Positions 1 to 12,297 of a stretch of 64,000 nt of DNA are shown one piece after another. The position numbers and the translations under genes were made by a program. The stretch covers positions 31,409,870 through 31,473,869 of the forward strand of contig CM055109.1 of the NCBI GenBank assembly GCA_029204225.1, written 5' to 3'. This DNA is from Diphasiastrum complanatum. Taxonomy: Eukaryota; Streptophyta; Lycopodiopsida; Lycopodiales; Lycopodiaceae. Under the pieces are notes generated by a model. The model had not been told where the DNA came from. It saw only the letters and a list, made by a program, of their open reading frames with translations, and did not search any database. How positions within the stretch are numbered: position 1 is the first letter of the stretch; every line of letters starts with the position of its first letter.

Positions 1-1079
1 TTATGAATTTTTAAGGACAAAGCATGTGAGTGAAATGACATATTTTGGGTACAAGAGGGCTTCTTTGAAGATTTTGATGATTTTTGAAAAAGGACAAATG
101 AGTATTAATTATATTTTGATTTGATATAAGACAAGTAGATGATTTGATATGGTTGGTACAAAATGACCACGTGTTTAAAAGATTTTTGGGATTTATAAAA
201 CTGACAAATGTAAATATGTGGTTTGATGTCACATATAAGTTGTGGACATTATTTAGTTTATAAAGTCTTAAGTGATTTGTTATATATATGTCCCTTAGAA
301 ACCCGTTCAGACCCTTTTGGGTCGGAATGTTTTCCTAAAAATAAAAAAACATGTGTTAAACTGTGATCTTCCTTCTTCTTCTTTGTAATACACTGAAGGA
401 CACTAGATATAGTGCTACTTCCACGAAGTATGGTACCAAGGAGATAGATTTCAAGGAAAATGGTTGTGTGTTGTGCAGTTGAAGGCAATTGAAGGAAGAT
501 TAAGGATAGAAGAGATTTGAAATCTCAGTGGGTGGGATCCAAGCAGGGATTGGAGGTGGGTTTTTTTGTGAAGGGATTGTTGATGGATGGAGATGGGAGA
601 AATTGACAAGAGCGCAACGGGCGGGTGTTTTCAGACTTTGGGTTGAGTGGATGGAAAGGAAATAGCTAGCAGCAGCTCAATGGTTGTTAGATGATTGCTA
701 GCGTTGAGGAATGGATCAAGCATCTTTGTTTGTGAAATCCTTGGATGTGTTCTTTGCAGAGGTGCTATCGGCAATGTTGAGAAGATCGTCGGGACTAATT
801 GATTGTATCATAGTTGGATTTCGATTTTAGAGGATCATTGAGAGCGTGAAATGGGTTTTTCTTGAGATGGTGATGGGGGACAAGGAAAAATTGAGCATTT
901 GCAATGTCCATCTGTTAAAGTGCTCATGCTCTTGTGTTACATCGACTTTACTGCCATAATCTCTTCTTGAAAGAAAACTATTGCTCTCTTGTCCTTCCAA
1001 GCAACAGACTAATCATCATGCCCAAGGACTAGATTCAATCTACCAGGGGCCAAAATTGATTGTTCCAGATCATAGATTG
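1..1079. other. Unassigned AT-rich stretch
   Basis: No recognisable gene. Open frames here are short and match no family I know. The only structured element is a short motif at 292-328 that recurs inverted near 46432-46470 and is listed separately. The stretch may be LTR or leader sequence of the Copia remnant downstream, but no boundary is visible. Confidence 0.4.
292..328 (+). repeat. Short interspersed motif, copy 1
   Basis: This segment contains CAGACCCTTTTGGGTCGGAA within a block matching the reverse complement of 46432-46470, with only a few mismatches by eye. The core GACCC-TTTT-GGGTC is a small inverted repeat. Two copies 46 kb apart in opposite orientation suggest a dispersed repeat or a shared terminal motif of an old transposon. 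Confidence 0.5.
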
Positions 1080-1900
1080 ATCAAGTTCAGTCACAATTTT
1101 CTATGTCAAGTGATAAGGACCAAGATCTTGTATTGGACATTAGATTTGAATCATCTCAAGTGATGGGAATTGACTTTGATCTATTTCATGAACACACGAT
1201 TTCTCAAATTCGATCACTTTATGAGAAACCTTTAGTGTTATTCACCAAAATTGAGCTATTCCAAAAGATGCACGCACATCAAATTTTAGTATCTCATGTG
1301 ATATGAGTCAATTTCGTTGACAAGGGATCAAGCTGAGCTATCTTGATATACTAGACTTGGGATTGGTTAAGTCTGATCACTTGATGAGCTGTGTCGGGTG
1401 ACAAGCAACAAAACCACGGATAGACATAAAATTTAAGTTATCACGTGTGATAGGGTTCTAACAAGGGGTTGAACTTGAGCTGTCTTGAAATATTACTTGT
1501 TGAGTCTAGTCACTTGATGAGCCATGTCAAGTAATAAGTAGCAAAATCATATGTAAGGTAGCAAATTTTGACTTTCTAGGGTGATAGAGACATCAAAATG
1601 GGACTATTTATATTGATAGACACCAAGTTTGAGCTATCCGATGTGAATATGTTGGTCAATTATGACCACTCAATGAACAATGACGAGTAAGTAGGACCAA
1701 AATTGAGTTGTCTCACATGTAAGCACTGCATTCAAAGTTACATGAATGTCATAATCTCAAAATAACTCTAACTTGATCACTCAATGGACAATCTCAAGCG
1801 ATAAGGACCAATATGCGATATCTCAAGTGATAGACAATAATTTTGAGCTATATCGCATGATAGGAGCCAATTCCATTGATAAGCGATAAAAAACAATCAA
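1080..1900. repeat. Degenerate tandem repeat, unit about 130-150 bp
   Basis: A phrase of the form gatcacttgatgagc-gtgtc-ggtgataag-a-caaaa recurs around 1374, 1506, 1655 and 1772 with heavy divergence. Each unit also carries a 'gagctatct' or 'gagttgtct' phrase. It lies just upstream of the Copia gag end, so it may be decayed leader or LTR sequence. Unit borders are uncertain. Confidence 0.45.
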
Positions 1901-2960
1901 TCTAAATGTACTACATGATGGAGATGAGAAGGTCCACTTCTCAAGAAAAGGAAAAATGAAGTCCAAGAAGAAGATCCAAAGCATGAAGGCCAAGAGTGAT
2001 AATGATTAAGAATCAAGCTCTAAAGGAAAGAAGAAAGACAAAGCCAAAAAAAGTGCTTCTTTTGTGAAATGAAGGGGCACTTTGCATCCAAGTGCTAAAA
2101 AAAGAAGAATGCACAAGATGAGAGCAAGCAAGGTAGCCTTACCCTTGAGGATTATGAGGATGAAGTTGATTCATCCTTGATGGCATCCACACCAAGAAAC
2201 AAGACCTACTCCAATGACACATGGTGGATTGATAGTGGGGCTCGTCCCCACATGACATTCCAAAAGGAATTCTTGTCAACTCTTGTACCTTTTATAGGTT
2301 GTAAAAAGGCTATTCTAATAGCAAGTGATCAAGAATGTAGAATGGATGGACTGGGAACAATTTCTTGAAGTCTTGGATCCTCTAAAAGATTGGATCTAGA
2401 AAATGTACTCTATGTTCCTAGTCTTACTAGGAGCTTGCTAAGTGCTAGACAACTAATGAATAGTGGTTTAGATGTCCATTTTAAGGAAGGTGTTTGCTCT
2501 ATTATGATGAATGACACTTGCATTGTAAAGGGATTCAAGCAAGGGAGGCTATTCAAGCTTGATGTGGTTAAGGAGGAGCCTAAACAAGTGGAACTTTGGC
2601 ATAATAGATTGGGCCACCCCAACTTCAAATCATTGGAGATCCTATAATGCACAAAGGAGCTTGCACTCGGCCTTCCAAAAGCATTTTCAAAGTGTGGAAA
2701 GAGTTGTGAGACTTGTAGCCTCTTAAAGGCTCTCAAGCAACCATTTTCTAGCTCTTCTACTAGATCTTCTAAGTCATTAGATCTCATTCATAGTGATGTG
2801 CACTCTTTTTCACAAGTATCTAATGGAGGTGCATTAATGTATGTATCTTTTATTGATGATTACTCTAGATAAACTTGGATTGAGCTTTTGGATTCCAAAA
2901 GTAAGATCTTTGAGTTTTTCAATAAGATCAAGAATGATGTGATCATTTATAATGTTGAAA
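1900..2960 (+). pseudogene. Copia retrotransposon fragment (gag end, protease, GAG-pre-integrase, integrase start)
   Basis: A Lys-rich gag tail leads to a CCHC zinc knuckle near 2055-2096 (C-x2-C-x4-H-x4-C), followed by a stop. The protease region at 2177-2368 has a DSGA catalytic motif with the usual Copia continuation. The GAG-pre-integrase region (WHNRLGHPN) ends near 2647. The first part of the integrase core is at about 2780-2935, with a stop before the TW of the DDYSR-TW region. Several in-frame stops and loss of everything after early integrase make it non-coding. The domain order protease, integrase (before any RT) is diagnostic of Ty1/Copia. Confidence 0.85.
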
Positions 2961-3828
2961 ATTGTAAATTTTCAATCTTAGAGGCAAGTTGTAAACTTCT
3001 TATGAGAATAAGTGAAGCATCCAAAGTGGACACTTATATCCATAAACAACTAGTTAGCCTTATTGAGATGGAAATATTTTTTTATTTCAATATTAGAAAA
3101 ATCATGCCAAGTTGTGGTGATTTTTGGACTTATGTTTCTAGCATAAGTAATATTGATGATCACATGCACATCAAGAAAGAAAATGCCTCAAGGGCAAGCA
3201 TCTACATGAAATTTGGAAGGAATCAATTTTGGAGGTGCTAGAGGATGGTGCAAAGCTCCCAAGTTCATCAAAGAAGTCAACATCAAGAAGGCACTATCAT
3301 GGATATGGTGATCTCGGATCTTCATCAAGCCCATTGGCTGATCTTCACACCTTTGAACTAGCAAGGATCCATCTTTGAAGACCAATTCAGCCCATGGAGT
3401 CAAGCTTAAGATCATCATGCTTTTATCAAGTTAGTTTTGAGGACGAGTATTAAAATTGGCAAAAGCTAACTTGATCAAATCTTGTAAATACCATAATGAC
3501 TTGTACCTATCATCATTAGACATTGGAGCCTGTTCCCACGTGTTAAATCTATGCCTAAGTCATTTAGCTAGATCATATAGGTTGTACATCTCATTTAATT
3601 TGGAAACTAGTGGTTGAATTGTCCAAAAACTAGTTTAGTAGTACTATGCCACTTGGCACCATTCTAGTGATAAAAAATGCTATATCCCATGGGTAGGAGT
3701 GGTCTCCCACATGTGAAATATCAAGTATTAAGTTCAGATCCATTGTATATACTTTTTGTTACATACCTATGTAACTAGCAGTACTTCAGTGACCCCTATA
3801 TGTCCATTTAGTGCTGGGAGCTAAATGG
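2961..3828. other. Unassigned DNA after the Copia fragment
   Basis: The reading frame continues to 3241 but stops resembling integrase after about 2960, so this is unrelated or rearranged DNA. A short purine-rich run near 3435 could be an old polypurine tract, but no LTR boundary can be demonstrated. Confidence 0.35.
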
Positions 3829-4048
3829 CAAGTTACCCTTGGATAAGAGGTACCCTTAGGATTAAGGGTAGGTGTCTTTGGATAAGGGCATACAAGTGAC
3901 TATGCCTTGGTCGGAGGTATGGAATCAAGTTACTCTTGGATAAGGGGTACCCTTAGGATTAAGGGTATGTGTCTTTAGATTAAGGTACTAGTGTTCTTGG
4001 TAAAGGGTAGGTAGGTGTCTATGCCTTGGTCAGAGGTATGGAACCTAG
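3829..4048. repeat. Tandem duplication, period about 97 bp
   Basis: The segment starting CAAGTTACCCTTGGATAAG at 3829 is repeated from 3926 (one early mismatch). Both copies run through 'ggggtacccttaggattaaggg' and end with 'ctatgccttggtc-gaggtatgga'. The second copy carries about 30 extra bases in its middle. There is no coding content. Confidence 0.8.
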
Positions 4049-5904
4049 TGAGGTGCTAGAAAGTCATTACCATGGGTGTATTGGCTATTTTTCTAAACCT
4101 TCTCAACCTTGAACCATATCACTTTATTGGTCTTGGACCAAAGTATATAAGCACAAGTTGGGCTATAAGACCTAGTAGGAGGGCGCACTTCCAAGGGGTC
4201 CATTGAGTTCCCAACTCCCACAAGAAAAGCATTCAAAGAGTCATAGGTTATGGAAGAAGTTTCTTGACCTTCCATAAGCCTATGAAGGTCCTTTAACTCC
4301 CCAAGGCCTCTCTCTTTCTCATTGGTTGTGCATGAAACTCCATAGTGTATTGGAGGGTGCCAATTGCCATCTATATGAGGGGAGGAGGGCACCCATTGGG
4401 AGGGGGAGAGATCTCTTTTGTTTGATATGCTTATGCTCTAGTGTGGCTACTAGTGTATAGAGTGTTTTCTTGTGTGTAGTATGCTTAGGGTTTGGATCTT
4501 GCTTATGGTATGGTACATAAGTAGGGTTTGGATCTTGAGTATGCTATGGTGTGTAATGGTATGCTTGTGGTTAGCTATTGGTTAGCAAGGGAGTGCTAGA
4601 TTAGCCTAGATGCAAGATTGCATGTGTTAGCTAGCTATGGTTGGGTGGTGAATACTTGAGGCCACTTGTTATCTACCTTTGTGATTAAGATTAGGGACAT
4701 AGGTGGAGGAGAGATCCATGGAGGCTTGAAGATCCTTACTTGCAGGTGGAGGCATCCTAGCTTGGAGTTGGGGAGCATCTTGGAGCATGCAGGTTACTTG
4801 GAGGACCTTTGGAGGCACTACCTTTGGATTAGGAGGACTTCCTGACTTCATTTGTAATACTTTTCATATGAGTCAAATGTCAAATCTCCTAAATTGTAGG
4901 AGTTATCCCCTAGATTGTAGGAATCTAGAAAGTCAACATTAGCCACCAATGATGATGTGGACAACTAGTGGAATCTTAGCCAAAGTGGATATGGATAAGC
5001 ACTATGAGCTGTCTCACATGTGCTAGATATGGCTTAGAGAGAAATTATGAAGATTTCGTATATCATTCTGTTGGAAGTAAATCTGATTTATGCGATGGTT
5101 AGATCTACTCATGATGTGTTGTAGTATAGAGAGGATCATCCACTTTTTAAGTTTCTACCAAAGCTTCAAACGGAATGCACTAAGGCTTATCCAACTACTG
5201 CTCGAAATGGAAATGAAACTATCTAAAAACAACAAATAACCAATTCTTGTTAAGGCTTACCCAACTAGCAAGGCATCTAAACTAGAACCTAGATTAACAC
5301 ACAAAAGGGGATGGAAATAAGTTGCGACTAACTAATAATCAACAAATAAAGCATGTCACAAATAAACCAATGAGAAGGAGGCAAGAGGAGGCCCAAGCAC
5401 CTTCCCTCAAGCTATGCACCTTCCCAAAGGGAACACAAATGAAATAGAGAGATATTCTCAAAATAGAGAGCAAGATAGCTTAATCTCAAAAGTGTTATTT
5501 ACATGGCAAATACCTCTCCTTTTATGGCAAGGAGGGTCTTCCATAAGTATCCACTAACTTATGGGATTAACTTATTTCTGGCCTTTCTAGAACTTCTAAC
5601 TTAGGACTTAAAACTTCAAAAAGTCTCTAACTTAAGAAAACTTAAGACAAAGTTTCTAGTCTTAAGTTTCTTAAGTCTAAATTCTAAATCTAAGTTTAAG
5701 TTATTTTATTATTTTAAGCTTCCACTCATGGACTTACAAAACACAAGCCATGGCTGAAGTTTATTGACAGATACTCATACATGGACTTATGAAACACATG
5801 CCACGGAGTTTTATTTCTCTCTTTTTTATTTTTGCTCTATGTTAGCACAGTTGCTAACATTATCCCCCTCCTTATTGGATTGGAACGTGTGGCTTTGCAT
5901 CGGC
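4049..5904. other. Unassigned AT-rich DNA
   Basis: No protein family is recognisable. Short local repeats are present: 'tagggtttggatcttg' twice near 4490-4540, and 'cttaag' runs near 5620-5700. This could be LTR or leader DNA of neighbouring Copia elements. Confidence 0.35.
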
Positions 5905-8220
5905 TACGATCGTGTCGCGCTCTCCTCTCAGGCTCTATTTGTCAACAAAGGCTCTAAGCGACAGAAGCAGAAAAGCTCCAAGAAGGCTGCAACGAATCAG
6001 AAGCTGACTCAAAGTCAAGCACAATCATCATATCCATAATCGAAGAAGAAGATGTTTTGTAGGTATTGCAAGCGCAATAACCATGAGATCAAGGATTGTT
6101 GAATTCTCCAAGCAAAGAGCGCAGCCAAGCAACCTGATCAACAAGCAAACATAGTTTCATGATCTCCCCAAGTCCAAGTGGACGAAGGCGCATTCATAGT
6201 CAAAGATCAAAGCGCATTTTTGGATGATTCATGGTTTCTGGCTGGAGCAACTCAACATATGACCAATCAACGTGAGATCTTCAACTCCTGCACTCCTTAC
6301 AGCATGAAGAAATTTGTTCATCTTGGTGACAATAGTACTCACACTATTGAAGGTGAAGATACTATAAGATTGTGATTCCAGCATGATCAATTCAAATGAC
6401 TATCAAAGGTCTTATATGTTCCTAAACTTTCTACAAACCTGTTATTAGTAAGTAGAATTACAAATTTAGAATCTGATCAATGCAAAATTATTGATAGGAG
6501 TGATAAGATTCTTGCACTCGGCAAGAGGTAGGGTTACTTATATAGATTGGCACACTATTATTCTAAGTCTAGTCAAGCCTTGAAAACCTCTGTTCTAGTC
6601 AATAAAGCATTACTATGGCATCATCGCTTAGTACACCTGAATCATGCATCTATTTTGAACATGTCCAGATAATCCATGGTTCTTGATCTTGATTATCCTT
6701 CTAGTAAGGTCGATCTCCCTGTCTGTCATAGCTGCATCTTTGGAAAGCATGCTAGGATTCCTTTTAGATCAAACCATATGCATGCAACAAAAGGTTTGTT
6801 AGACGTTGTTCATACAGATATATGTGGACCTATGCAAACTCCCTCATTACTAGATGCAAAGTATTTCATTACCTTTATTGATGAATTCTCCAGAAGAACG
6901 GTTGTTTATTTTATTAAACAAAAATCAGAGGCTTTCATCAAATCTAGACAATTCAAAGAGCATGTTGAGAATTAAACTGGCAAACGGATCAAAGCACTGA
7001 GGTCAGATAACGGGAGAGAATACATCTCCACCAAATTCAAGGAGTATTGCCTTAACAACGACATTGAGCAACAATACATTACCTCCTATTTGCTTATGAA
7101 GTCCTTCTAGGTTGAAGTTGTTTCAACGACAACGTACATTCTAAACAGATGTCCTACTAAAGGTCTCTCAGACAAAACACCATTCGAAGTTTGGATAGGT
7201 ACCAAACCTTCTTTATCAAACTTACGAGTTTTTGGATGTAGTGCTTTTGCGCAGATTCCTCGCGATCTCAGGAAGAAGCTCGACTTCCAGAGTATCAAGT
7301 GTGTTTTCATCAGCTACACTACTTCAGATCAATCCTACAAGTTGTTCAATCCCATTGAGTCGAAGATATTTATTAGACGGGATGTCATCTTCATCAAAGA
7401 TCAGTTTCAAGATCTCAAAGGAAAGGGCAGTCCCCATGTAGCTGACTTGTCAGACTCTCCCGACACATTGAACTTTCCAGTTCCTCAGTCAACTATTCTC
7501 ATTGAAGGTCCAAGCTCTTCTACTCTTGACGAACAACAAATCAACGGCGGATCAGAAGATGACGATGTTGCAGTTCAACAACTACAGTATGATAGAAACG
7601 ATCAACTTTCTCTATTACCCAGAAGATCTTCAAGAATGAGCAGACCACCTAACCGGTATATCGACAAGTCTGCAGCCTAGCTTGTTCAAAAACCAACGTC
7701 TATCCAAGAGGCACTCAGTCAGCCTGATTCCGATATCTGGAAAGAAGCTATGGATAAAGAGTATTCATCTCTTATCAAGAACCAAACGTGGACAATTGTC
7801 GAATTATCGCCAACAAAAACATAGTTGATTGCAAATGGATTTTCAAAGTCAAGTACAATGCAGATGGAAGCATCAACAGAAGAAAGGCATGACTTGTCGC
7901 CAGAGGATTTTCTCAGGTATACAACATTAATTACATTGAAACTTTCAGTCCAGTAGCCAAGCATTCTTCTATTCAACTTTTGCTATCATTTGTTGTTGTA
8001 GCGGATTTGGAAATACATCAAATGGATGTACAAACAACATATCTCAATGGAGTTATCGAAGAAGACATTTACATGGTGCAACCCAAAGGTTATATTATCG
8101 AGGGTAAACACAACCATGTGTGTAAATTCCATAAGGCACTTTATGGCTTGAAGCAATCTACTCGAGCATGATTTCAAAGGATCAATACTTTCCTTATTGA
8201 TCACAGTTATACAACCTCCA
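5905..8220 (+). pseudogene. Copia retrotransposon gag-pol remnant
   Basis: In order: a basic gag tail (5930-6039); a CCHC knuckle near 6055-6100 followed by a stop; a protease-like region at 6178-6375, where the usual DSG reads LAG so the catalytic Asp is lost; a GAG-pre-integrase region (WHHRL, CHSC) to about 6760; an integrase core with D in VHTDICGP and in RSDNGREY; a deletion near 7100; the integrase C-terminus and acidic spacer at 7110-7679; and the N-terminal reverse transcriptase to about 8170 in shifting frames. RT stops abruptly where the 24-bp minisatellite begins. Stops at 6100, 6375, 6670, 6975 and 7678 and frameshifts show it is dead. Confidence 0.9.
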
Positions 8221-8223
8221 AAT

Positions 8224-8515
8224 AGATCTCGACCGAAGCGACCTGTCAGATATCAACCAAAGCGTCCTGTCAGATCTCAATCGGAGCTTTCTCTCAGATC
8301 TCGACTGACGCATCCTGTCAGATCTCGACCGAAGCGTCTTGTCAGATCTTGACCAGAGCTTGCTCTCAGATCTCAATCAAAGCATCTTGTTTATTAGATC
8401 TCAACCGGAGCTGTTTCTCATATCTCAACATGACTGTTCTATCAACTTCCAACTGGACCTTTCTATCAATTCTCAATCAAGGATTTCTATCCACTCTCAA
8501 CCGAGAGCTTTGACT
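8224..8515. repeat. 24-bp minisatellite, about 12 units
   Basis: Consecutive 24-bp units begin with AGATCTC or variants (agatctcgaccgaagcg...). Units start at 8224, 8248, 8272, 8296, 8320, 8344 and 8368. The seventh is 28 bp, and five more follow from 8396, increasingly diverged. Because the period is a multiple of three, both strands read as an imperfect eight-residue peptide repeat (Arg/Ser-rich on the minus strand). It directly abuts the truncated RT of the Copia remnant. I regard the peptides as incidental. Confidence 0.85.
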
Positions 8516-8625
8516 TCCAGCCTGAACCAAGTCAACTTCAAGACAAAGTCAACTTTCTTATTTGACTAGGTCTCAGTGTTTGCCAAATACCACAGTTCTT
8601 TCCAACTTTATTTCAAAACACTAAC

Positions 8626-8725
8626 ACCAAAAAAAAAAAAAAACAATTGTGCCATTTGGACATCACCACATTATTAGTCTCTGACTAATATTTATAAAAA
8701 AAAAAAAAACAAAACCAAAAAAACA
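8626..8725. repeat. Two poly(A) runs
   Basis: A-runs of about 15 bases near 8627 and 8695, plus short A-rich interruptions, lie between the minisatellite and a Gypsy gag fragment. They could mark retroposition tails, but no element can be attached to them. Confidence 0.5.
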
Positions 8726-8805
8726 GAAACACAAACACCAGTCAAGTCACCAAAGAGTCCAAGAGGCCTATTTACCCAATCCTAAGGTACTCTAGAGTTG
8801 TTATG

Positions 8806-9241
8806 GATCGCCCTTACGATTTGAATTCCACATAGGACTATCCACTAGAGATGGTCTCTCCATCTACCGAACAGGCTCGATTCACTAGATATTCTAGGAT
8901 GAAATCCCAAGTCCAAGAGCCATCCACCAATCCATTTGACATATGGGAACCATTGCATTTTGAAGCCTCATAAGATCGACCACATTTTCATGCCGTAGAA
9001 TCTTCACACACACGAACTCACTTAAACGGAGCTTTTGCAAATAATGTTTCGTATCCTGAAAAATGAACTCCCAAGTTAGATTTACCTAAGTACGATGGTA
9101 ATACTGATCCTCAAATATTTCTTCAAGTATTTGAGAACGCATGCGATGTCTATGGTGGACATCACCAGATGCCATGGCACAGCTCTTCTCGATGACCATG
9201 ATCGATTGAACACGAGAATGGTCTTTAAACTTGTTGTCACC
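8806..9241 (+). pseudogene. Gypsy gag fragment (copy A, 5' part)
   Basis: The conceptual reading includes a TPKLDLPKYDG block followed by FLQVFENACDVYG. This closely matches the gag at 61290-61390 (TPKLDLPKFDS, FLQIFENACDIYG). These are the first helices of the Ty3/Gypsy gag core. The frame is broken by stops, and the copy is interrupted at about 9242 by a reverse-strand Copia gag piece. Confidence 0.75.
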
Positions 9242-9243
9242 TT

Positions 9244-9597
9244 TTAGAGAGACATGTCAGATGTATTACTGAGTAGCAATACTAAATTGTGGTAAGAAGG
9301 AGGAAGGCTAGACAGAAGAGACATGTTAGCATCTTCATCTACTGGCGAATCTACTCCAACTAACCGATTGAGTAACTGTATGAAATCGTTCAGATGATCT
9401 GTGACTGAGGTCCCTTCACTCATTTTGAGCGATAGGAACTTCTTCTTCAAGAAGAGACAAGTCGACAGATCTGTTGTCTCATATAGACCAGTAAGAATGT
9501 CCCATGCTTCTTTGGAGCTGGAACAGTTAGCTACATGAGCTATTTGTGAAACTTTAAGATTCATAGATACAATGGCACTGATCCACAGGGAAGCCAC
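9244..9597 (-). pseudogene. Copia gag fragment inserted in Gypsy copy A
   Basis: A 117-residue minus-strand frame reads as a Copia gag (UBN2-type) core: a KEAWDILTGLYE block, then LKKKFLSLKMSEGTSVTDHL, then LSSLPPSYHNLV. These are the recurring landmarks of plant Copia gag. It is the only Copia part here, so it is a fragment. Its strand is opposite to the surrounding Gypsy gag, and it separates that gag from the downstream Gypsy pol. Confidence 0.8.
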
Positions 9598-9599
9598 TT

Positions 9600-11542
9600 G
9601 ATAGCTTCCACATTACCCAGAGACTACCCAGATCCAAACGTGGAACAAAGACAGTACAATGAATTTAGAGATGAGTTTTTGCAAGAGGAAGAACATACAG
9701 ACAGTCTGTAATTCGCTCAGATTCCTGACAAAGAGCAATCCCTATAGGGACTTGAAGTATTTTCTGACCTCCTGCAAGCTCAACTCACTATGCCATTCCA
9801 TAGTGCGCTAAAATCTTTCACTGGACTTCAACGCTATATCCATCGTAGTTTTCAACTGCCTACTATTTTTGATGAATAGCGGAAAACAAAAGAATTTCTA
9901 AAATTCCCCAGATTCCTATGAATCTGCTGAATATAAGTGTTGCTAAGGAGACTAGCATCACCTTGCCTTTGTCCTATAAAGACTATCCCATAGTATCTGC
10001 TATCCTTGATAACGAATCAGGCGTTAACATAATGGCTTTGTCCTTGGCAAAGTCATGGGGCTTCCATACCCTCGATCAACCACGATACAAACTTTGCATG
10101 GCTGATCAATGAGTTGCAGAACATGCTGGTCATTTATCAAATATTAAAGTTCGAATAGCAGGTGTCAAATTTGTAATCGATTGTATCATCGTAGACTTAG
10201 CAAAAGATGCTAATACTTATAAACTCCTTCTTGGTACACCCTAGCTCCAGATGGCAGGTGTTGTCCAAGATTGGAAGAATAGCAAAATCACCTTTGGCAA
10301 TCAGGACAAATGAGTCACTATTGACTCAACTGGCCATGTCAAGCCCGCTAAAGTTTATGATGATTGGTCATCAACAACTTATGACAAATCAGATAGTGTC
10401 TCGATCCAACCAAAAGGCCACAATACAAGATCCATGGACATAATCAATTGGGGTCAGACACTAGCCACTATGGACTGTGCTGATTCCAATTGATGTCATA
10501 TCGAAACCGCTACAGAAGATGTGGATATTCTCCCATCTTCTACAAACATTGATACACCCATCATCCCACTTATGATGATTGACCCGATTCCTATAGCTTG
10601 GTGCCCAGGAGAATCTAGCGTCTCTACTGCCCATGTTTCTGAAGAAGGTATTCTTTCCATGGATGATGCTAAAATGATAGATGAACATGTACTCCTTTAT
10701 CTAGATGCGCAACGTTATCTGCCAAAATCAATTCCTCAGGTGATCAAGTCACCAGGGCCGTTGGCTCATGTCCAACTGACATCCAAAGTACCCAACACAC
10801 AAGCGTATAGGCCCAAACCCAAAGTATACACATGAAATGTGTATCCAAACGAAGTCTGGGATACAATCGATGACGACATGATAAGTGAGGCAACAACCGC
10901 CCACTCAAAAACCACAAAACCCTCGGTTACAAAAAAAATAAAATTATCGATACAAAATTAATCGAGCATTAAAAAATAGATGCGTGAGAAGCTTAAGCAG
11001 CCGATTAAGCCCTTGTCTAAAGAGAAAGAAATCAAACCATCAGACCAAGCTTCCACGTCCGGTAGTGACTCCACACAGATGATTTACAAAGTTTCAGAAA
11101 ACTTTGTGGAACCACCTTTTGATCTTCCACGAAAATTTAAAGATTTCACACTGGATGACATTGTTATCTAGTTATCGCAGCCACACCGGGAACCTACACC
11201 AAGTTCCAACTCCTTTGAAGGACCAGCTAAAATGATGTCGTTAGACCTTAAAGATCCTGACGAGGATATGGATCGCATAGTTCATGTTGGTGCCCACCTT
11301 TCACCCGAACAACTTTCTAATCTGAAAACTTTACTTTGCAAATACAGGAATGTATTTGCATGGAACTACACAGAAATGAAAGGAATTCCGCCTGAAGTAG
11401 TAGCTCATTCGATTTCTTTAGAAGACAACGCTAAGCCTATTAGAACTAAACCTTATAGAAGTAACCCCATCTATCACGAGAGAATCGATGAAGATATTAA
11501 AAAATTGCTGGATGCTGGCTTCATTTATGAAGTCCAACATAT
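9600..11542 (+). pseudogene. Gypsy pol remnant (copy A: protease, spacer, RT start)
   Basis: The retroviral-type protease reads AILDNESGVNIMA at about 9985-10035 (the usual D-S/T-G is altered), with a C-terminal VDLAKDANTYKLLLG block near 10194-10240. A long acidic/Pro-rich spacer follows (10521-11171). The RT N-terminus lies at 11232-11542, with KYRNVFAWNYTEMKGI and LLDAGFIYEV. Stops occur at about 10112, 10243, 10835 and 11171. The reading is cut in mid-RT at 11542, where an LTR begins. It is the same broad family as the copies at 28-31 kb and 61-62 kb. Confidence 0.85.
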
Positions 11543-12281
11543 TGTAGTGGGTTTCTTTCCTTGTCTAACTTGAATCCAAGATCTAGTCAATCTAGCATCA
11601 TAGAGACGGAGTTAGTTGTCACGCATAGGTTCGTTCCCATGAGAGCGATAGTTTTAGTTCAGATTTCAGCATAAATGGAAGATCCAAACCTAACTCTGCA
11701 TCCATTAACCCTATTCTTTAACACTATGATCCATTAACTTTACGATCCACAACAAAGATAGCTTACACTTCCTCTCTCATAAAAAGTATAATAACATGCA
11801 ATCCCAATAACAATCAGATCCAACAATTAGCAAAAATCCAAAGAAAGCATGAGAGATAGAGAAGGAAAGAAGAAGAGCAAGGACATTCATCAACTCATTT
11901 CTGAAGTGAACCAATTTGCTTTATTGAAATGAGAAAATGAACATGAGGAGCAACTCGAGTTGGTCCTTTCTTATAGTAGAGAGGAGGACCCTGGCCTCTG
12001 AATCCTATTGGTCCATTCTTGCATCTCTTTTTATTCAAATTTTAAAAGGTGTGGGAACCATCAAAATTGGAGGGAAACCCAACTTTATTCACTAGCTTGA
12101 CATTTAGGCCTTGCGAAATTAAAAGTCCCGCAAAAAGGCCTAAAGTCCTTTTATTGACTTTTAATTAGTCAATCAAATAGCTATGTGATCATCGGGTTGG
12201 ATTTACACACGCAGGGTGCCAAATCCCTCTCACTTATTAACTAGGGTTAGGTTTGCCTTGGGATCCGCAAACCCTCCAACA
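11543..12281 (-). mobile_element. Gypsy LTR 1 (3' LTR of the rearranged copy)
   Basis: About 739 bp, bounded by TG...CA (TGTAGTGGG at the left, CCTCCAACA at the right). It is closely similar over its whole length to the LTRs at 16499-17172 and 24131-24799. It is oriented minus: the polypurine tract lies just to its right. Its left end cuts the RT of Gypsy copy A. Confidence 0.88.
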
Positions 12282-12297
12282 GTATCCCCCACCAAAA
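12282..12297 (-). other. Polypurine tract of the rearranged Gypsy copy
   Basis: On the minus strand the bases immediately before the LTR read TTTTGGTGGGGGATAC, a purine-rich tract typical of Ty3/Gypsy second-strand priming. The equivalent sequence is present beside LTR 2. Confidence 0.75.

Noticed and set aside
4093-4392. 99-residue minus-strand ORF
   Set aside because: There is no family resemblance, the composition is unconvincing and no partner signals were seen.
8224-8515. CRISPR-like array
   Set aside because: Units are contiguous 24-mers without spacers, and the genome is a plant.
8194-8569. Arg/Ser-repeat peptides on both strands over the minisatellite
   Set aside because: A 24-bp period keeps frames open by arithmetic. 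Units drift without regard to codon meaning, and no start or flanking gene fits.
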